Assembly (NCBI RefSeq): GCF_000344295.2
Contig: NZ_AOTD01000160.1
Span: 1 to 32,978 of the forward strand
Source: Campylobacter showae CC57C
GTDB taxonomy: Bacteria; Campylobacterota; Campylobacteria; Campylobacterales; Campylobacteraceae
Reading direction: 5' to 3'
DNA length: 32,978 nt
This document shows, in pieces, positions 9,224-16,474 of the stretch. Below the pieces are notes generated by a model that ran no database searches, was not told the origin of the DNA, and was given only the letters and a program-made list of their open reading frames with translations. The position numbers and the translations under genes were made by a program. The number at the start of each line of letters is the position of its first letter. The stretch's first letter is position 1.

Positions 9224-9396
9224 CAAATTTGGCGTTTCAAATTTGACTTGCCAGAGTTTGCTTTCAAATTTAACCCGCTCAAATTTAATGCGGGCGGATC
9301 TCGCCGTGCCCTGCTCCCGATATCCAAATTTATCAGCTCAAATTTCATCAAATTTACCGCCTCTTTACCGGCTTTTAGTTAAAATTTTGCAAATTT
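9224..9396. repeat. Cluster of eight CAAATTT motifs between recO and the ankyrin gene
   Basis: The 190-base spacer contains CAAATTT eight times on the plus strand, several followed by GAC or preceded by GCT. A 7-base word is expected far less than once in this length. No open frame or hairpin explains the copies. The same hexamer core AAATTT is enriched in other spacers of this window, so it is probably a genome-wide word and not an element unique to this site. Confidence 0.7.
9380..9385 (+). promoter_or_regulatory. Possible -10 box (TAAAAT) before the ankyrin gene
   Basis: TAAAAT lies 27 bases before the TTG start, with the ribosome-binding site AAGGGA at about 9403-9407. The match is imperfect and the region is AT-rich, so this is a weak call. 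It is the only candidate for independent expression of the gene, which is separated from recO by 190 bases. Confidence 0.3.
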
Positions 9397-9412
9397 GACT
9401 TAAGGGATAAAT

Positions 9413-10438
9413 TTGAAGAAATTTGCACTCGGCTTTGCCGCTCTTTTCCTTGTCGTTTTCGTAAATTTTATTTACGAAAAGCTATCTCGCCCTACGCATT
9501 TTACCGTCACGCCGGACACCAAGATAGACTCAAACTCTGAGCTAGCCAAATACGTAACGCAAGAGGAAGTGGACGATTTTGGTTTTAGATACTGGGATAT
9601 AGACGAATACGAGGAGCACAACGCCACCCTTAACGCTTTAAGAAATTTGCTGAGGCTAAAAGATACGGATAAAATTTTAAATTTTATAACAAGAAACGGG
9701 CTTAGCGCCGACATAAAGATGAAGGCAAACACTACTCCGCTGATGTACGCTAGCTTTTACGACGACGAAGCCACGGCAAAAAGGTTGATAGATATGGGCG
9801 CAAACGCTCATGCGAAAGACAACTACAAGCTCTCGCCCCTAGCCTACGCTATAGAAAACAACTCTACAAAGACCGTTAAGCTCTTGCTTGATAGCGGGGT
9901 TAAATTTAGCAATAAAGAAAAAATTCAAAGATATTTAAAAGCGCCCCAAAACGATAGGATAAAAAGCTTGACTATCGACGGAGATAATATATTTGTAGAG
10001 TACGAAGCAAAATACGGTCAGAAAAACGAAGGCTCAAAAGGCTGGATATTGCCTTTTGATTATATTGCCTTTGGCAACTTTACCGAGATGCTACAAATAC
10101 TATTTAGTATGGGGTATTTTGACGAGAACGGCAACTATTTTAAAGATATGGAATATATGCCAAACTACGAACCTATGCTAAATTTGCTACTAGACAATAA
10201 CGTTTCGGGGCAGCCTACTAGCGAGGAGCTGAAAGAGGCGTATAAAAAGTGCCATGATACTTATATATGGTATAAAATAAGATGGATAGACGGAGAAAAT
10301 ATAAACAAAAAAAGGCCGTTTTATGTAGATATGCCAATAAAAAATTTAGAAAAATATTGCACCGAGCCTGATGGAACCTTTCAAGACGTACGAACATTTA
10401 TGTCGTGGGCAAACGAGCAAAAAAGATGGATGCAATAA
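9413..10438 (+). CDS. Membrane-anchored ankyrin-repeat protein
   Basis: 341-aa protein of unknown function. An N-terminal hydrophobic helix (about residues 4-20, after MKK) acts as a signal anchor or uncleaved signal peptide. Two ankyrin repeats are clear at about 106-138 (TTPLMYASFYDDE..AKRLIDMGANAHAKD) and 139-170 (SPLAYAIENN..VKLLLDSG); later segments may be degenerate repeats. The start is TTG in an AAATTTG context with AAGGGA upstream. The second half is clearly richer in A and T than the neighbours (ATA, TTA and AAA codons), a sign of different origin. It lies at the junction of two conserved gene blocks transcribed toward each other. Ankyrin proteins of this kind are sometimes immunity proteins or interaction scaffolds; neither can be shown here. 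Confidence 0.85.
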   Translation: MKKFALGFAALFLVVFVNFIYEKLSRPTHFTVTPDTKIDSNSELAKYVTQEEVDDFGFRYWDIDEYEEHNATLNALRNLLRLKDTDKILNFITRNGLSADIKMKANTTPLMYASFYDDEATAKRLIDMGANAHAKDNYKLSPLAYAIENNSTKTVKLLLDSGVKFSNKEKIQRYLKAPQNDRIKSLTIDGDNIFVEYEAKYGQKNEGSKGWILPFDYIAFGNFTEMLQILFSMGYFDENGNYFKDMEYMPNYEPMLNLLLDNNVSGQPTSEELKEAYKKCHDTYIWYKIRWIDGENINKKRPFYVDMPIKNLEKYCTEPDGTFQDVRTFMSWANEQKRWMQ

Positions 10439-10566
10439 TACGCATAGGAGATACGGATAAGGTGATCCATATCGACGCCAATATAAGTAGTCAAGACAAA
10501 GAAAAGCTAATATCAAATAAACTAATCCAAAAACGAAGGAGCAAAAATGCCGCAGAGCGACGATAA
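10426..10566 (+). CDS. Possible small ORF (46 aa) behind the ankyrin gene
   Basis: An ATG at 10426 overlaps the end of the ankyrin gene by 13 bases in another frame and opens a 46-codon frame beginning MDAIIRIGDTDKVIHIDANI and ending in a basic tail (QKRRSKNAAERR). The strand-like start and helix-like charged tail look protein-like, but there is no strong ribosome-binding site and no family is recognised. It could be a real small protein translationally coupled to the ankyrin gene, or the remnant of a longer gene. A further 13-codon frame (10547-10588, MPQSDDNVSSYAQ) has a perfect AAGGAG before its ATG, which also fits a gene start whose body was lost. Confidence 0.35.
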   Translation: MDAIIRIGDTDKVIHIDANISSQDKEKLISNKLIQKRRSKNAAERR

Positions 10567-10618
10567 CGTATCCTCTTATGCGCAGTAGGAGCAAGGGGAT
10601 AGCCGACCGGCAAAAGTC

Positions 10619-10646
10619 AAATTTGACCGAAAGAGCGGTCAAATTT
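10619..10646. terminator. Inverted repeat between the convergent ankyrin and ttcA genes
   Basis: AAATTTGACCG (10619-10629) and CGGTCAAATTT (10636-10646) form a perfect 11-base-pair stem with a 6-base loop. It lies between genes that run toward each other, so it may terminate both. Only short T stretches follow on either side, so the terminator function is inferred from position and symmetry. A second, weaker pair (GACGAG/CTCGTC) follows and runs into the 3' end of ttcA. Confidence 0.55.
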
Positions 10647-10666
10647 AAGCTAAATTTGACGAGTAC

Positions 10667-11434
10667 TCACTCCTCGTCGGTCAAATTTTGCGCCCCGGCG
10701 GCGAAAAACGTATCGCTGTGGATGTTTTCAAAAGCAGCCTTTAGCGAGACGAAAAGCTTTGGATTTTGCTTTTCTAAATTTGCCAAAAGCTCCTTAGTTT
10801 CGGCTCTAGCGTGAGGCATCTTGATATCAAATCGCATCGCCGGACACGCCTCGTCGCCGATAACCGTAAGCCCGTTTCGCACGGCGTTTTCGCGTAGCTG
10901 TCTTTCGCGCACGAATATAAACGGCCTGATAACCTCGATCCCGTTTGCCGCGATATATTTGGGAGCAAGCGTTCGTAGCGCGCCGTTATAAGTAAAATTC
11001 ATAAAAAAGCTCTCAACCGCGTCGTCGAGGTGGTGGGCGATAGCGAGCTTGTTAAAACCGTGCTCGATCGCGTAGGTGTAGAGATAGCCGCGCCTCATAC
11101 GCGAGAAAAAACTACAAAAGCTGGAGTTTTTGCGGATCTTGTCCTTGGATATCTCAAAGATCGAGCTATCGATCACGTCGTGCTCGATGCTGTGCTCGGC
11201 GCAGTGGCGCGTGAGATAGGCGTAGTCCTCGCCCATGCCGTAGCTTAGCGTCACGGCCTTAAACTCAAATTTTTCGGGCGTGACGTTTTGCATGTGTTTT
11301 AGCACGTGTGCGAGCGCGAGACTGTCCTTGCCGCCACTAAGACCGAGCAAAATTTTATCCCCGCCGCGCACCATGCGGTATCTGGCGTTAGTTTGCCCGA
11401 CCTGGCGCAGCAGCCGCTTGCTAAGCTCTATCAT
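10667..11434 (-). CDS. ttcA: TtcA-like tRNA 2-thiocytidine synthetase (PP-loop ATPase)
   Basis: TtcA enzymes adenylate and thiolate cytidine 32 of tRNA using ATP and a [4Fe-4S] cluster. The 255-aa protein has the PP-loop SGGKDS at 33-38, the RMRRG motif at 112-116 and HHLDD at 134-138, matching TtcA rather than TilS. In E. coli the cluster is held by three cysteines, two in a CSLC motif and one nearer the C-terminus. Here the first motif reads CSFF (C107, with F110 in the second position), while C197 may be the third. The substitution may be normal in epsilonproteobacteria. It is the last gene of the minus-strand run, with its start overlapping mtnN by four bases. Confidence 0.85.
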   Translation of the reverse strand: MIELSKRLLRQVGQTNARYRMVRGGDKILLGLSGGKDSLALAHVLKHMQNVTPEKFEFKAVTLSYGMGEDYAYLTRHCAEHSIEHDVIDSSIFEISKDKIRKNSSFCSFFSRMRRGYLYTYAIEHGFNKLAIAHHLDDAVESFFMNFTYNGALRTLAPKYIAANGIEVIRPFIFVRERQLRENAVRNGLTVIGDEACPAMRFDIKMPHARAETKELLANLEKQNPKLFVSLKAAFENIHSDTFFAAGAQNLTDEE

Positions 11435-12114
11435 AGCCGCTCGATCATCGCGAGCATGAACTGCGCGCTGACGTTTGCCGAGTCTTGTAAAAATTTATCG
11501 AAGTCAACCTCCGCGCTCCCGCCCGCCTCGTCGCTGATGGCGCGAAGCACGAAAAACGGTACGCCTAGACTCTCGCAAACTAGCGCCACGCTAGCGCCCT
11601 CCATCTCGGCCGCATCGGCTTTGAAGGTCGCTTTTAGCCACTCTTTTTTCGCATTATCGCAGATAAACTGATCGCCCGTGGCTATGACGCCACCTTTTAG
11701 CTCGATGCCTTTTTCGGCAGCGACGCTAGAGGCTAACGCATTTAGAGCGTCGTCGCTTTTGATAAAGATACTGGTCTCGGGCACGTAGCCGTGCGGGTGT
11801 CCAAACGCCGTAATATCGACGTCGTGCTGCACGAGACTAGTAGCATAGAGCATATCGCCGATTTTTAAATTTGGATTTAGCGCGCCTGCGACGCCGGTAA
11901 AAAGCAGTTTCTTGGCACCGAATTTTTCGATCATCGCGCTTGCGGCCAGGGCGGCGTTTACTTTGCCGATCTTAGAGTAGGCGATCACAAGCTCTTTGCC
12001 GCCGAAATTTGCGAGGTAAAATACGTTATTTGCGTGCTTAACCTCTTTGTAGTCTTTGATACGCTCGAGCAGAGGGGCGACCTCCTCGCGCATCGCGCCT
12101 AAGATCGCTATCAT
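11431..12114 (-). CDS. mtnN: MTA/SAH (aminodeoxyfutalosine) nucleosidase
   Basis: Cleaves the N-glycosidic bond of 5'-methylthioadenosine and S-adenosylhomocysteine. In Campylobacter and Helicobacter the enzyme is also known to hydrolyse 6-amino-6-deoxyfutalosine for menaquinone synthesis; that role is from the family, not visible here. The 227-aa protein has ILGAMREEV with the likely catalytic E11, FTGVAGAL, GDQF, the ribose-binding MEGAS (E172) and the catalytic aspartate in RAISDEAG (D195). It overlaps fabD and ttcA by four bases on each side (ATGA), so the three are translated together. Confidence 0.94.
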   Translation of the reverse strand: MIAILGAMREEVAPLLERIKDYKEVKHANNVFYLANFGGKELVIAYSKIGKVNAALAASAMIEKFGAKKLLFTGVAGALNPNLKIGDMLYATSLVQHDVDITAFGHPHGYVPETSIFIKSDDALNALASSVAAEKGIELKGGVIATGDQFICDNAKKEWLKATFKADAAEMEGASVALVCESLGVPFFVLRAISDEAGGSAEVDFDKFLQDSANVSAQFMLAMIERL

Positions 12115-13031
12115 TTAAGCTCCTTTAAAAGCTCTTCAAGACTGCTAAGATCGGTGACGCTAAAGGTCGGCTTTTCGGTGATTTTTTTGTTGATGCCTTT
12201 TAGCACGCTACCGCCGAACTCCACAAAAATATCAACCTCGTTTTCGATGCTTTTGATGCTTTGTTTGTATAAAACGGGGCTAACGAGCTGGGCTTTTAGC
12301 AAATTTAGCGCTTCGTCTTTCGTGCCGTAAGCCTTCGCCGACGCGTTTGAAACGACTGGGGCAAATTTGGCGGCTAATGCCGGCTCTAGCTGTGCCGTTA
12401 GTTTCTCGCTTGCGTTTTTCAAAAGCGGGCAGTGGCTAATGACGGACATATTTAGAGGCAGCACGCGCTTAGCGCCCGCTTCTTTAAACGCTGACTCAAA
12501 TTTGGCGATGTCGTCTTTTAGACCCGCGATCACGATCTGACCGTCACAATTGTAGTTCGCGGCGTAAATTTGATGGCCGTCCGCCTGAGCGTTTTTGCAA
12601 ATTTGCTCGACCGTCTCATCGCTAAGCCCCAAAACAACGCTCATCGTTACGTCTTTGCCTGCGCAGTCCTCTTGCATAAATTTACCGCGTAAATTTACGA
12701 TCCTAAGCGCACCCGTAAAATCAAATGCGCCGCTAACCGCAAGCGCGCTAAACTCGCCCAAAGAGTGCCCGAGCGCAAATTCCGGCTTGAAATTTACGCT
12801 TTGCTTTAGCGCTAGATAGCACATAAGCGAGTTTAAAACGATGGCAGGCTGAGTAAATTCGCTCCTGTTTATAAGGTCGTTTTCGTTGAAAAGTAGATTT
12901 GAAAAGTCGATTTTTAGGCTATCGCTTGCATTTTGTAAAAGCTCGACGGCCGGACGGAAATTTTCGTAAATTTCCTTACCCATACCGATGCTTTGCGAGC
13001 CTTGTCCCGGGAATATAAACGCCGCTCTCAT
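12111..13031 (-). CDS. fabD: Malonyl-CoA:ACP transacylase FabD
   Basis: Moves malonyl from CoA to acyl carrier protein for fatty acid elongation. The 306-aa alpha/beta hydrolase-like protein starts with FIFPGQGSQ, has the nucleophile serine S90 in GHSLGEFSAL and the catalytic histidine H200 in VISHCPLL. The ATG at 13031 is ten bases after slyD. It works directly downstream of acetyl-CoA carboxylase (accD in this window). Confidence 0.96.
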   Translation of the reverse strand: MRAAFIFPGQGSQSIGMGKEIYENFRPAVELLQNASDSLKIDFSNLLFNENDLINRSEFTQPAIVLNSLMCYLALKQSVNFKPEFALGHSLGEFSALAVSGAFDFTGALRIVNLRGKFMQEDCAGKDVTMSVVLGLSDETVEQICKNAQADGHQIYAANYNCDGQIVIAGLKDDIAKFESAFKEAGAKRVLPLNMSVISHCPLLKNASEKLTAQLEPALAAKFAPVVSNASAKAYGTKDEALNLLKAQLVSPVLYKQSIKSIENEVDIFVEFGGSVLKGINKKITEKPTFSVTDLSSLEELLKELK

Positions 13032-13041
13032 CTAGATACTC

Positions 13042-13653
13042 TTAGTGGCAACCGCATCCGCCGTCATCGTGATGATGACCGTGTCCAGCGCAGCAGCCGC
13101 CCTCTTTGTGCTCATGATGGCCGTGGCCTCCGCAGCAACCGCCCTCGCCGTGGTGATGGTCGTGATCGTGTCCGCCGCATCCGCATGTATGTGCGCCGCC
13201 TACCATACCCGTAGCTATCTCGTCCTCTGTAGCGTCGCGTTTGTCGAAAATTTGAACCTTAAACTCCAAATCTTTGCCTGCGTAAGGGTGGTTAAAATCA
13301 ACCGTTACGTCGTCCTCGCCGATAGATTTTACTATCACGCGTACGCTCTCGCCGTGCTCGCCTTGACCAAAAAGCTCCATACCTTCTTTTAGCTCGATAC
13401 CTGCAAATTGCTCTTTAGGCAGCATCTGAACGGCACTAGAGTCGTACTCTCCGCAAGCCTGTGTAGCCGGGATAACGATAACCTTTGTTTCGCCCTTTTC
13501 TAGTTTAGTAACCTCTTCTTCTAGTTTCTCGATGATATGCCCACGGCCTGTTAAAAAGGAAATTTCCTGCCCTACTTGCATATTGGACTCTAAAATTTCG
13601 CCCGTTTTTGCGTCTTTTAGCTCATAAAACATAGCTATAACTTGTTCTTTCAC
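13042..13653 (-). CDS. slyD: SlyD-type FKBP peptidyl-prolyl isomerase with His/Cys-rich metal tail
   Basis: Cytosolic folding helper and metallochaperone. The FKBP fold with an inserted chaperone flap spans about residues 1-150; the VDFNHPYAGKDLEF motif typical of SlyD is near residues 118-131. The tail from about 155 to 203 contains 15 histidines and 8 cysteines among glycines, with a repeated EGGCC-GHGHH unit. In E. coli such a tail binds nickel and helps hydrogenase and urease maturation; nickel delivery here is inference. The start is GTG with AGGAGA seven bases upstream; a TATAAT box precedes it. The His-rich tail creates long antisense open frames that are not genes. Confidence 0.95.
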   Translation of the reverse strand: MKEQVIAMFYELKDAKTGEILESNMQVGQEISFLTGRGHIIEKLEEEVTKLEKGETKVIVIPATQACGEYDSSAVQMLPKEQFAGIELKEGMELFGQGEHGESVRVIVKSIGEDDVTVDFNHPYAGKDLEFKVQIFDKRDATEDEIATGMVGGAHTCGCGGHDHDHHHGEGGCCGGHGHHEHKEGGCCAGHGHHHDDGGCGCH

Positions 13654-13682
13654 GTTCTTCTCCTATTTATGAAAATAACGTG

Positions 13683-13688
13683 ATTATA
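13683..13688 (-). promoter_or_regulatory. -10 box (TATAAT) before slyD
   Basis: On the minus strand the spacer between cpoB and slyD reads CGATATAATCACG, about 30 bases before the GTG start. It would let slyD-fabD-mtnN-ttcA be expressed separately from the tol-pal genes. The core GATATAATC recurs before pal, obgE and flhB. Confidence 0.65.
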
Positions 13689-13712
13689 TCGTTAAATTTA
13701 TTAAAGAATGTT

Positions 13713-14609
13713 TTAGTTTCGAGTAGGTGCAGCTTTGGCTTCTTTGCTGTCCGGATAGCCTAGTTTTAGCGCTTTGTAAAATTTATTCGCACTTGCCGTG
13801 TCTTTTATCTTATCAAAGCTGATAGCTGTGTGGTAAAGAAGCTTTGGCGTATACTCAGCCTTGTCGTAGAGCTGGATACTTTGCTGGTAGTATTTTATGG
13901 CGTTGTTGTAAGCCTTTTGCTGATACGCTATCTCGCCGAGATAAAAATTCGCCATTGCAGGCTTATGATCTTTACTTAAAAGATATTCGTATCTAGCTTT
14001 TGCATCGTCGAGCTTACCTGCGTCAAATAGCTTTTTAGCTTCGCTTGCTACGTCTTGATTTTTTTGCTTGGTAAAATCAGTCTTCGGAGCTTGCGACTCA
14101 GCAGCGGTTGGACTGCTAGCTACCGGTTTGTCTTCATCGTTTTTTTTTGTGGCGGCAGGTGCGGCGTTGCTCTTATCTATCAAAGCGCCCATATCTTTAA
14201 GGGCTTTGGTGATTTTTGCGTTGTTGGTCTCTTGTATTTTTCGGCTTTCTTCTACGTATTTTTTAAGCTCGTCAAAATCGCTTTTTGCGGTAGAATTTCC
14301 GTCATTTCCTTCGATATCGTTTAGTCTTTTTTCTATCCTAGACATTCTTGAGTTTAGTCCGTCTAGTACGCTCTGCAAGCCTTCTAAGCGCTCTTGCATA
14401 GCATTTAAATTTGACTCAACGTCGCCCATATTTCTACTTAAATTTTCTACGTTTTGCTTGTTTTTTAGAAAAGTTTTTTCGTTATCGGTCAAACCGTAGG
14501 GACTCGAGCTATCTAAATTTCCAGCATCAAATACCGAAATTTCATTGGAAGCGGAATAAGAGAGAGTGGCTCCTATAAAAAGAGCCACGAAAGTTTTTAA
14601 ATTCGTCAT
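13713..14609 (-). CDS. cpoB: Tol-Pal system protein CpoB/YbgF
   Basis: Periplasmic protein that coordinates outer-membrane constriction with peptidoglycan synthesis in species where it has been studied. The 298-aa protein has a signal peptide (about residues 1-20, ending SYSAS), a coiled-coil segment at about 44-100, a low-complexity Ala/Pro/Ser linker (150-180), and TPR units from about 188 to 285 (AKKLFDAGKLDDAKARYEYLL and FYLGEIAYQQKAYNNAIKYY). It lies eight bases after pal, the usual last position of tol-pal clusters. Confidence 0.9.
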   Translation of the reverse strand: MTNLKTFVALFIGATLSYSASNEISVFDAGNLDSSSPYGLTDNEKTFLKNKQNVENLSRNMGDVESNLNAMQERLEGLQSVLDGLNSRMSRIEKRLNDIEGNDGNSTAKSDFDELKKYVEESRKIQETNNAKITKALKDMGALIDKSNAAPAATKKNDEDKPVASSPTAAESQAPKTDFTKQKNQDVASEAKKLFDAGKLDDAKARYEYLLSKDHKPAMANFYLGEIAYQQKAYNNAIKYYQQSIQLYDKAEYTPKLLYHTAISFDKIKDTASANKFYKALKLGYPDSKEAKAAPTRN

Positions 14610-14617
14610 AAAATTAA

Positions 14618-15136
14618 TTATGGAAGAACTTTAAATTCAGCACGTCTATTTTGAGCGTCGCAAGCTTTTGTTTTGTCTGTGCAAACAGGATTGCTTTCAC
14701 CATAGCTTACAACTGTGATTCTATCAGCAGCAACACCTTGTTTTACAAGAGCGTCTTTAGCAGCTTTTGCTCTTTTTAGACCAAGTGCATAGTTATACTC
14801 ATCTGTACCCCACTCGTCGCAGTTACCCTCTACTTTTACAGAAAGAGCTTGAGCCTCTGATTGATTAAATAGACCTGCGTTTGTGTTGATAGCAGACTGC
14901 ATGTCGCCTTTGATGTTAAATTTGTCAAAGTCAAAGTATACAGTTTGAACTTGACCTTCGATGCTTGAAATTAATTGTTGCAATCTCTCGCTATCGCTCA
15001 TCATGTTATCGCTTGAGTTCATACCACCCATATTTTGATTGGCATCAGCACTCATATCAACTTCAGGGTTTTTAGAGCTACAACCGCTCAACAATAAAGC
15101 CGCAATAGCAGCAGAAGCTAAAACTACTTTTTTCAT
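14618..15136 (-). CDS. pal: Peptidoglycan-associated lipoprotein Pal
   Basis: Outer-membrane lipoprotein that grips peptidoglycan through an OmpA-like domain and contacts TolB and TolA (Omp18-type antigen in Campylobacter). A signal peptide ends in the lipobox LLSGC, followed by SSKNPEVDMS. The OmpA-type domain contains VYFDFDKFNI and NCDEWGTDEYNYALGLKRAKAA. Two starts are possible: ATG at 15142 sits directly against the AAGGA, whereas ATG at 15136 has it five bases upstream, so 15136 is chosen (172 aa). A TATAAT box precedes it in the 47-base tolB-pal spacer. Confidence 0.95.
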   Translation of the reverse strand: MKKVVLASAAIAALLLSGCSSKNPEVDMSADANQNMGGMNSSDNMMSDSERLQQLISSIEGQVQTVYFDFDKFNIKGDMQSAINTNAGLFNQSEAQALSVKVEGNCDEWGTDEYNYALGLKRAKAAKDALVKQGVAADRITVVSYGESNPVCTDKTKACDAQNRRAEFKVLP

Positions 15137-15164
15137 TTTCATCCTTTTCTAGAAATTTGAAGTG

Positions 15165-15170
15165 ATTATA
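15165..15170 (-). promoter_or_regulatory. -10 box (TATAAT) before pal
   Basis: The minus strand reads TTATGATATAATCACTTC in the short tolB-pal spacer, about 29 bases before the chosen pal start. An extra promoter would fit the need for many more Pal molecules than Tol motor subunits. Confidence 0.7.
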
Positions 15171-15189
15171 TCATAAAAATTACTAAACA

Positions 15190-16464
15190 TTACCAATCAA
15201 TCGACTGAATTTTGCCGATTTTTAACGGAAATTGGAAACTTTTGTTTTCATTTACGCGAATTATACCAAGAGAACTCTGTCCTCCAAGCTCTTTTATAAA
15301 CACTACGCTTTGCCCGTCGCTAGAAAATCTAGGGTATAAATTTTTACCGCTTGCAGTGAGCTGTCTGATGTAATCAGTCTGCGTAGAGATCATGTAAATG
15401 TTAAAATCTTTCGTTCCAAAGCTACTCTTGCCGTCTTCTCTACTAGAATAAACTATATAGTTTTGGTAGGTGCTGACGGAGTTGTTGTTTTTGCCATGAT
15501 AGACCAACTGCTCAAAACCGCTTCCATCTACGTTTTGCGCGAAAACGTTAGGATAGCCGAGTCTATCGGAAACGAAAACTACGCGTCTATCGCCATCGAC
15601 GAAGTTGCCGTTGACGTCTATGCCGCTATAGTTGGTTACCTGAGATAGCCTTTTTGAATTTAGGTCGTATATATAGATATCAGGCTGATCTTGAGGAGCC
15701 ATAGTTAGCAAAATTTTATCTCCACTTTGGCTAACGTCGGAGGCTATAAGCATACCGCCCTTGCTATCTAAAATTTTAGTTTTTTGGCCGCTTGCAACGT
15801 CGTATCTATAAAGAACTAAATTTTTGCCGCTGTAATCAGAGTAGTAAAACGCTCTCTGGTCAGCCCCTATCCATTTAGGAAATATATTCAAACCGCCGCG
15901 TACAAGTACTTTTTGGTAGGTCAAAGTATAGTCGGCTATGACGATCTCGCTTTGTTTTGAACCCGTTCCTTTTGCAAAGATGATAAATTTCTCCATCCAG
16001 TTTACAGGCGGCATTTTTAGCTCGTTGATAAGCTCAACTATCGCTTTGTGTGCGATAAACGGATACTTTGCTCCGTCGTTCATATTATAAATTTTCTCAT
16101 ACTGAGTAGTGGCTGTTTTTGCATTTATAAGCTTAACCCTGAGGGTTAGAGGCGAGTTTGCAGAGCCCTCAAGCGCATATCTAAATATAAGCTGTGCACC
16201 CTTTTCGCTCATCATGTTCGTATTTGAGTCGCCTTCATAGCTACTGGCAATATACTCGTCCACGACCTCAAAATCAGAGCTAACCTTTAGGTCGCCTAAC
16301 ATGATTTTATGAAATTTGCTTTTAAAAGCCTGATCGCCTACGGCCGTTGTAGCGTCTTGAAGCACGATTTTTGGTAGGGCTAAGCCTTTGTTGACGACCG
16401 AAATGGTTGCATCAACGGCAAAAAGCCAACTGGCAAAAGCAAGAAAAAGTAAAATTTTCTTCAT
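15190..16464 (-). CDS. tolB: Tol-Pal system beta-propeller protein TolB
   Basis: Periplasmic protein that binds Pal and is released by TolA during envelope constriction. The 424-aa protein has a signal peptide (MKKILLFLAFASWLFA), an N-terminal alpha/beta domain with QLIFRYALEG, and a C-terminal propeller built of PD40-type repeats such as RAFYYSDYSGKNLVLYRYDV, VVFVSDRLGYPNVFAQN and the final YPRFSSDGQSVVFIKE. It starts ten bases after tolA. Intact. Confidence 0.94.
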   Translation of the reverse strand: MKKILLFLAFASWLFAVDATISVVNKGLALPKIVLQDATTAVGDQAFKSKFHKIMLGDLKVSSDFEVVDEYIASSYEGDSNTNMMSEKGAQLIFRYALEGSANSPLTLRVKLINAKTATTQYEKIYNMNDGAKYPFIAHKAIVELINELKMPPVNWMEKFIIFAKGTGSKQSEIVIADYTLTYQKVLVRGGLNIFPKWIGADQRAFYYSDYSGKNLVLYRYDVASGQKTKILDSKGGMLIASDVSQSGDKILLTMAPQDQPDIYIYDLNSKRLSQVTNYSGIDVNGNFVDGDRRVVFVSDRLGYPNVFAQNVDGSGFEQLVYHGKNNNSVSTYQNYIVYSSREDGKSSFGTKDFNIYMISTQTDYIRQLTASGKNLYPRFSSDGQSVVFIKELGGQSSLGIIRVNENKSFQFPLKIGKIQSIDW

Positions 16465-16474
16465 TTTTCCTCCG

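Noticed and set aside
13045-13392. Plus-strand open frame over slyD
   Set aside because: Low-complexity Ala/Val/Met protein that is the shadow of the His/Cys/Gly tail; slyD is certain by motif.
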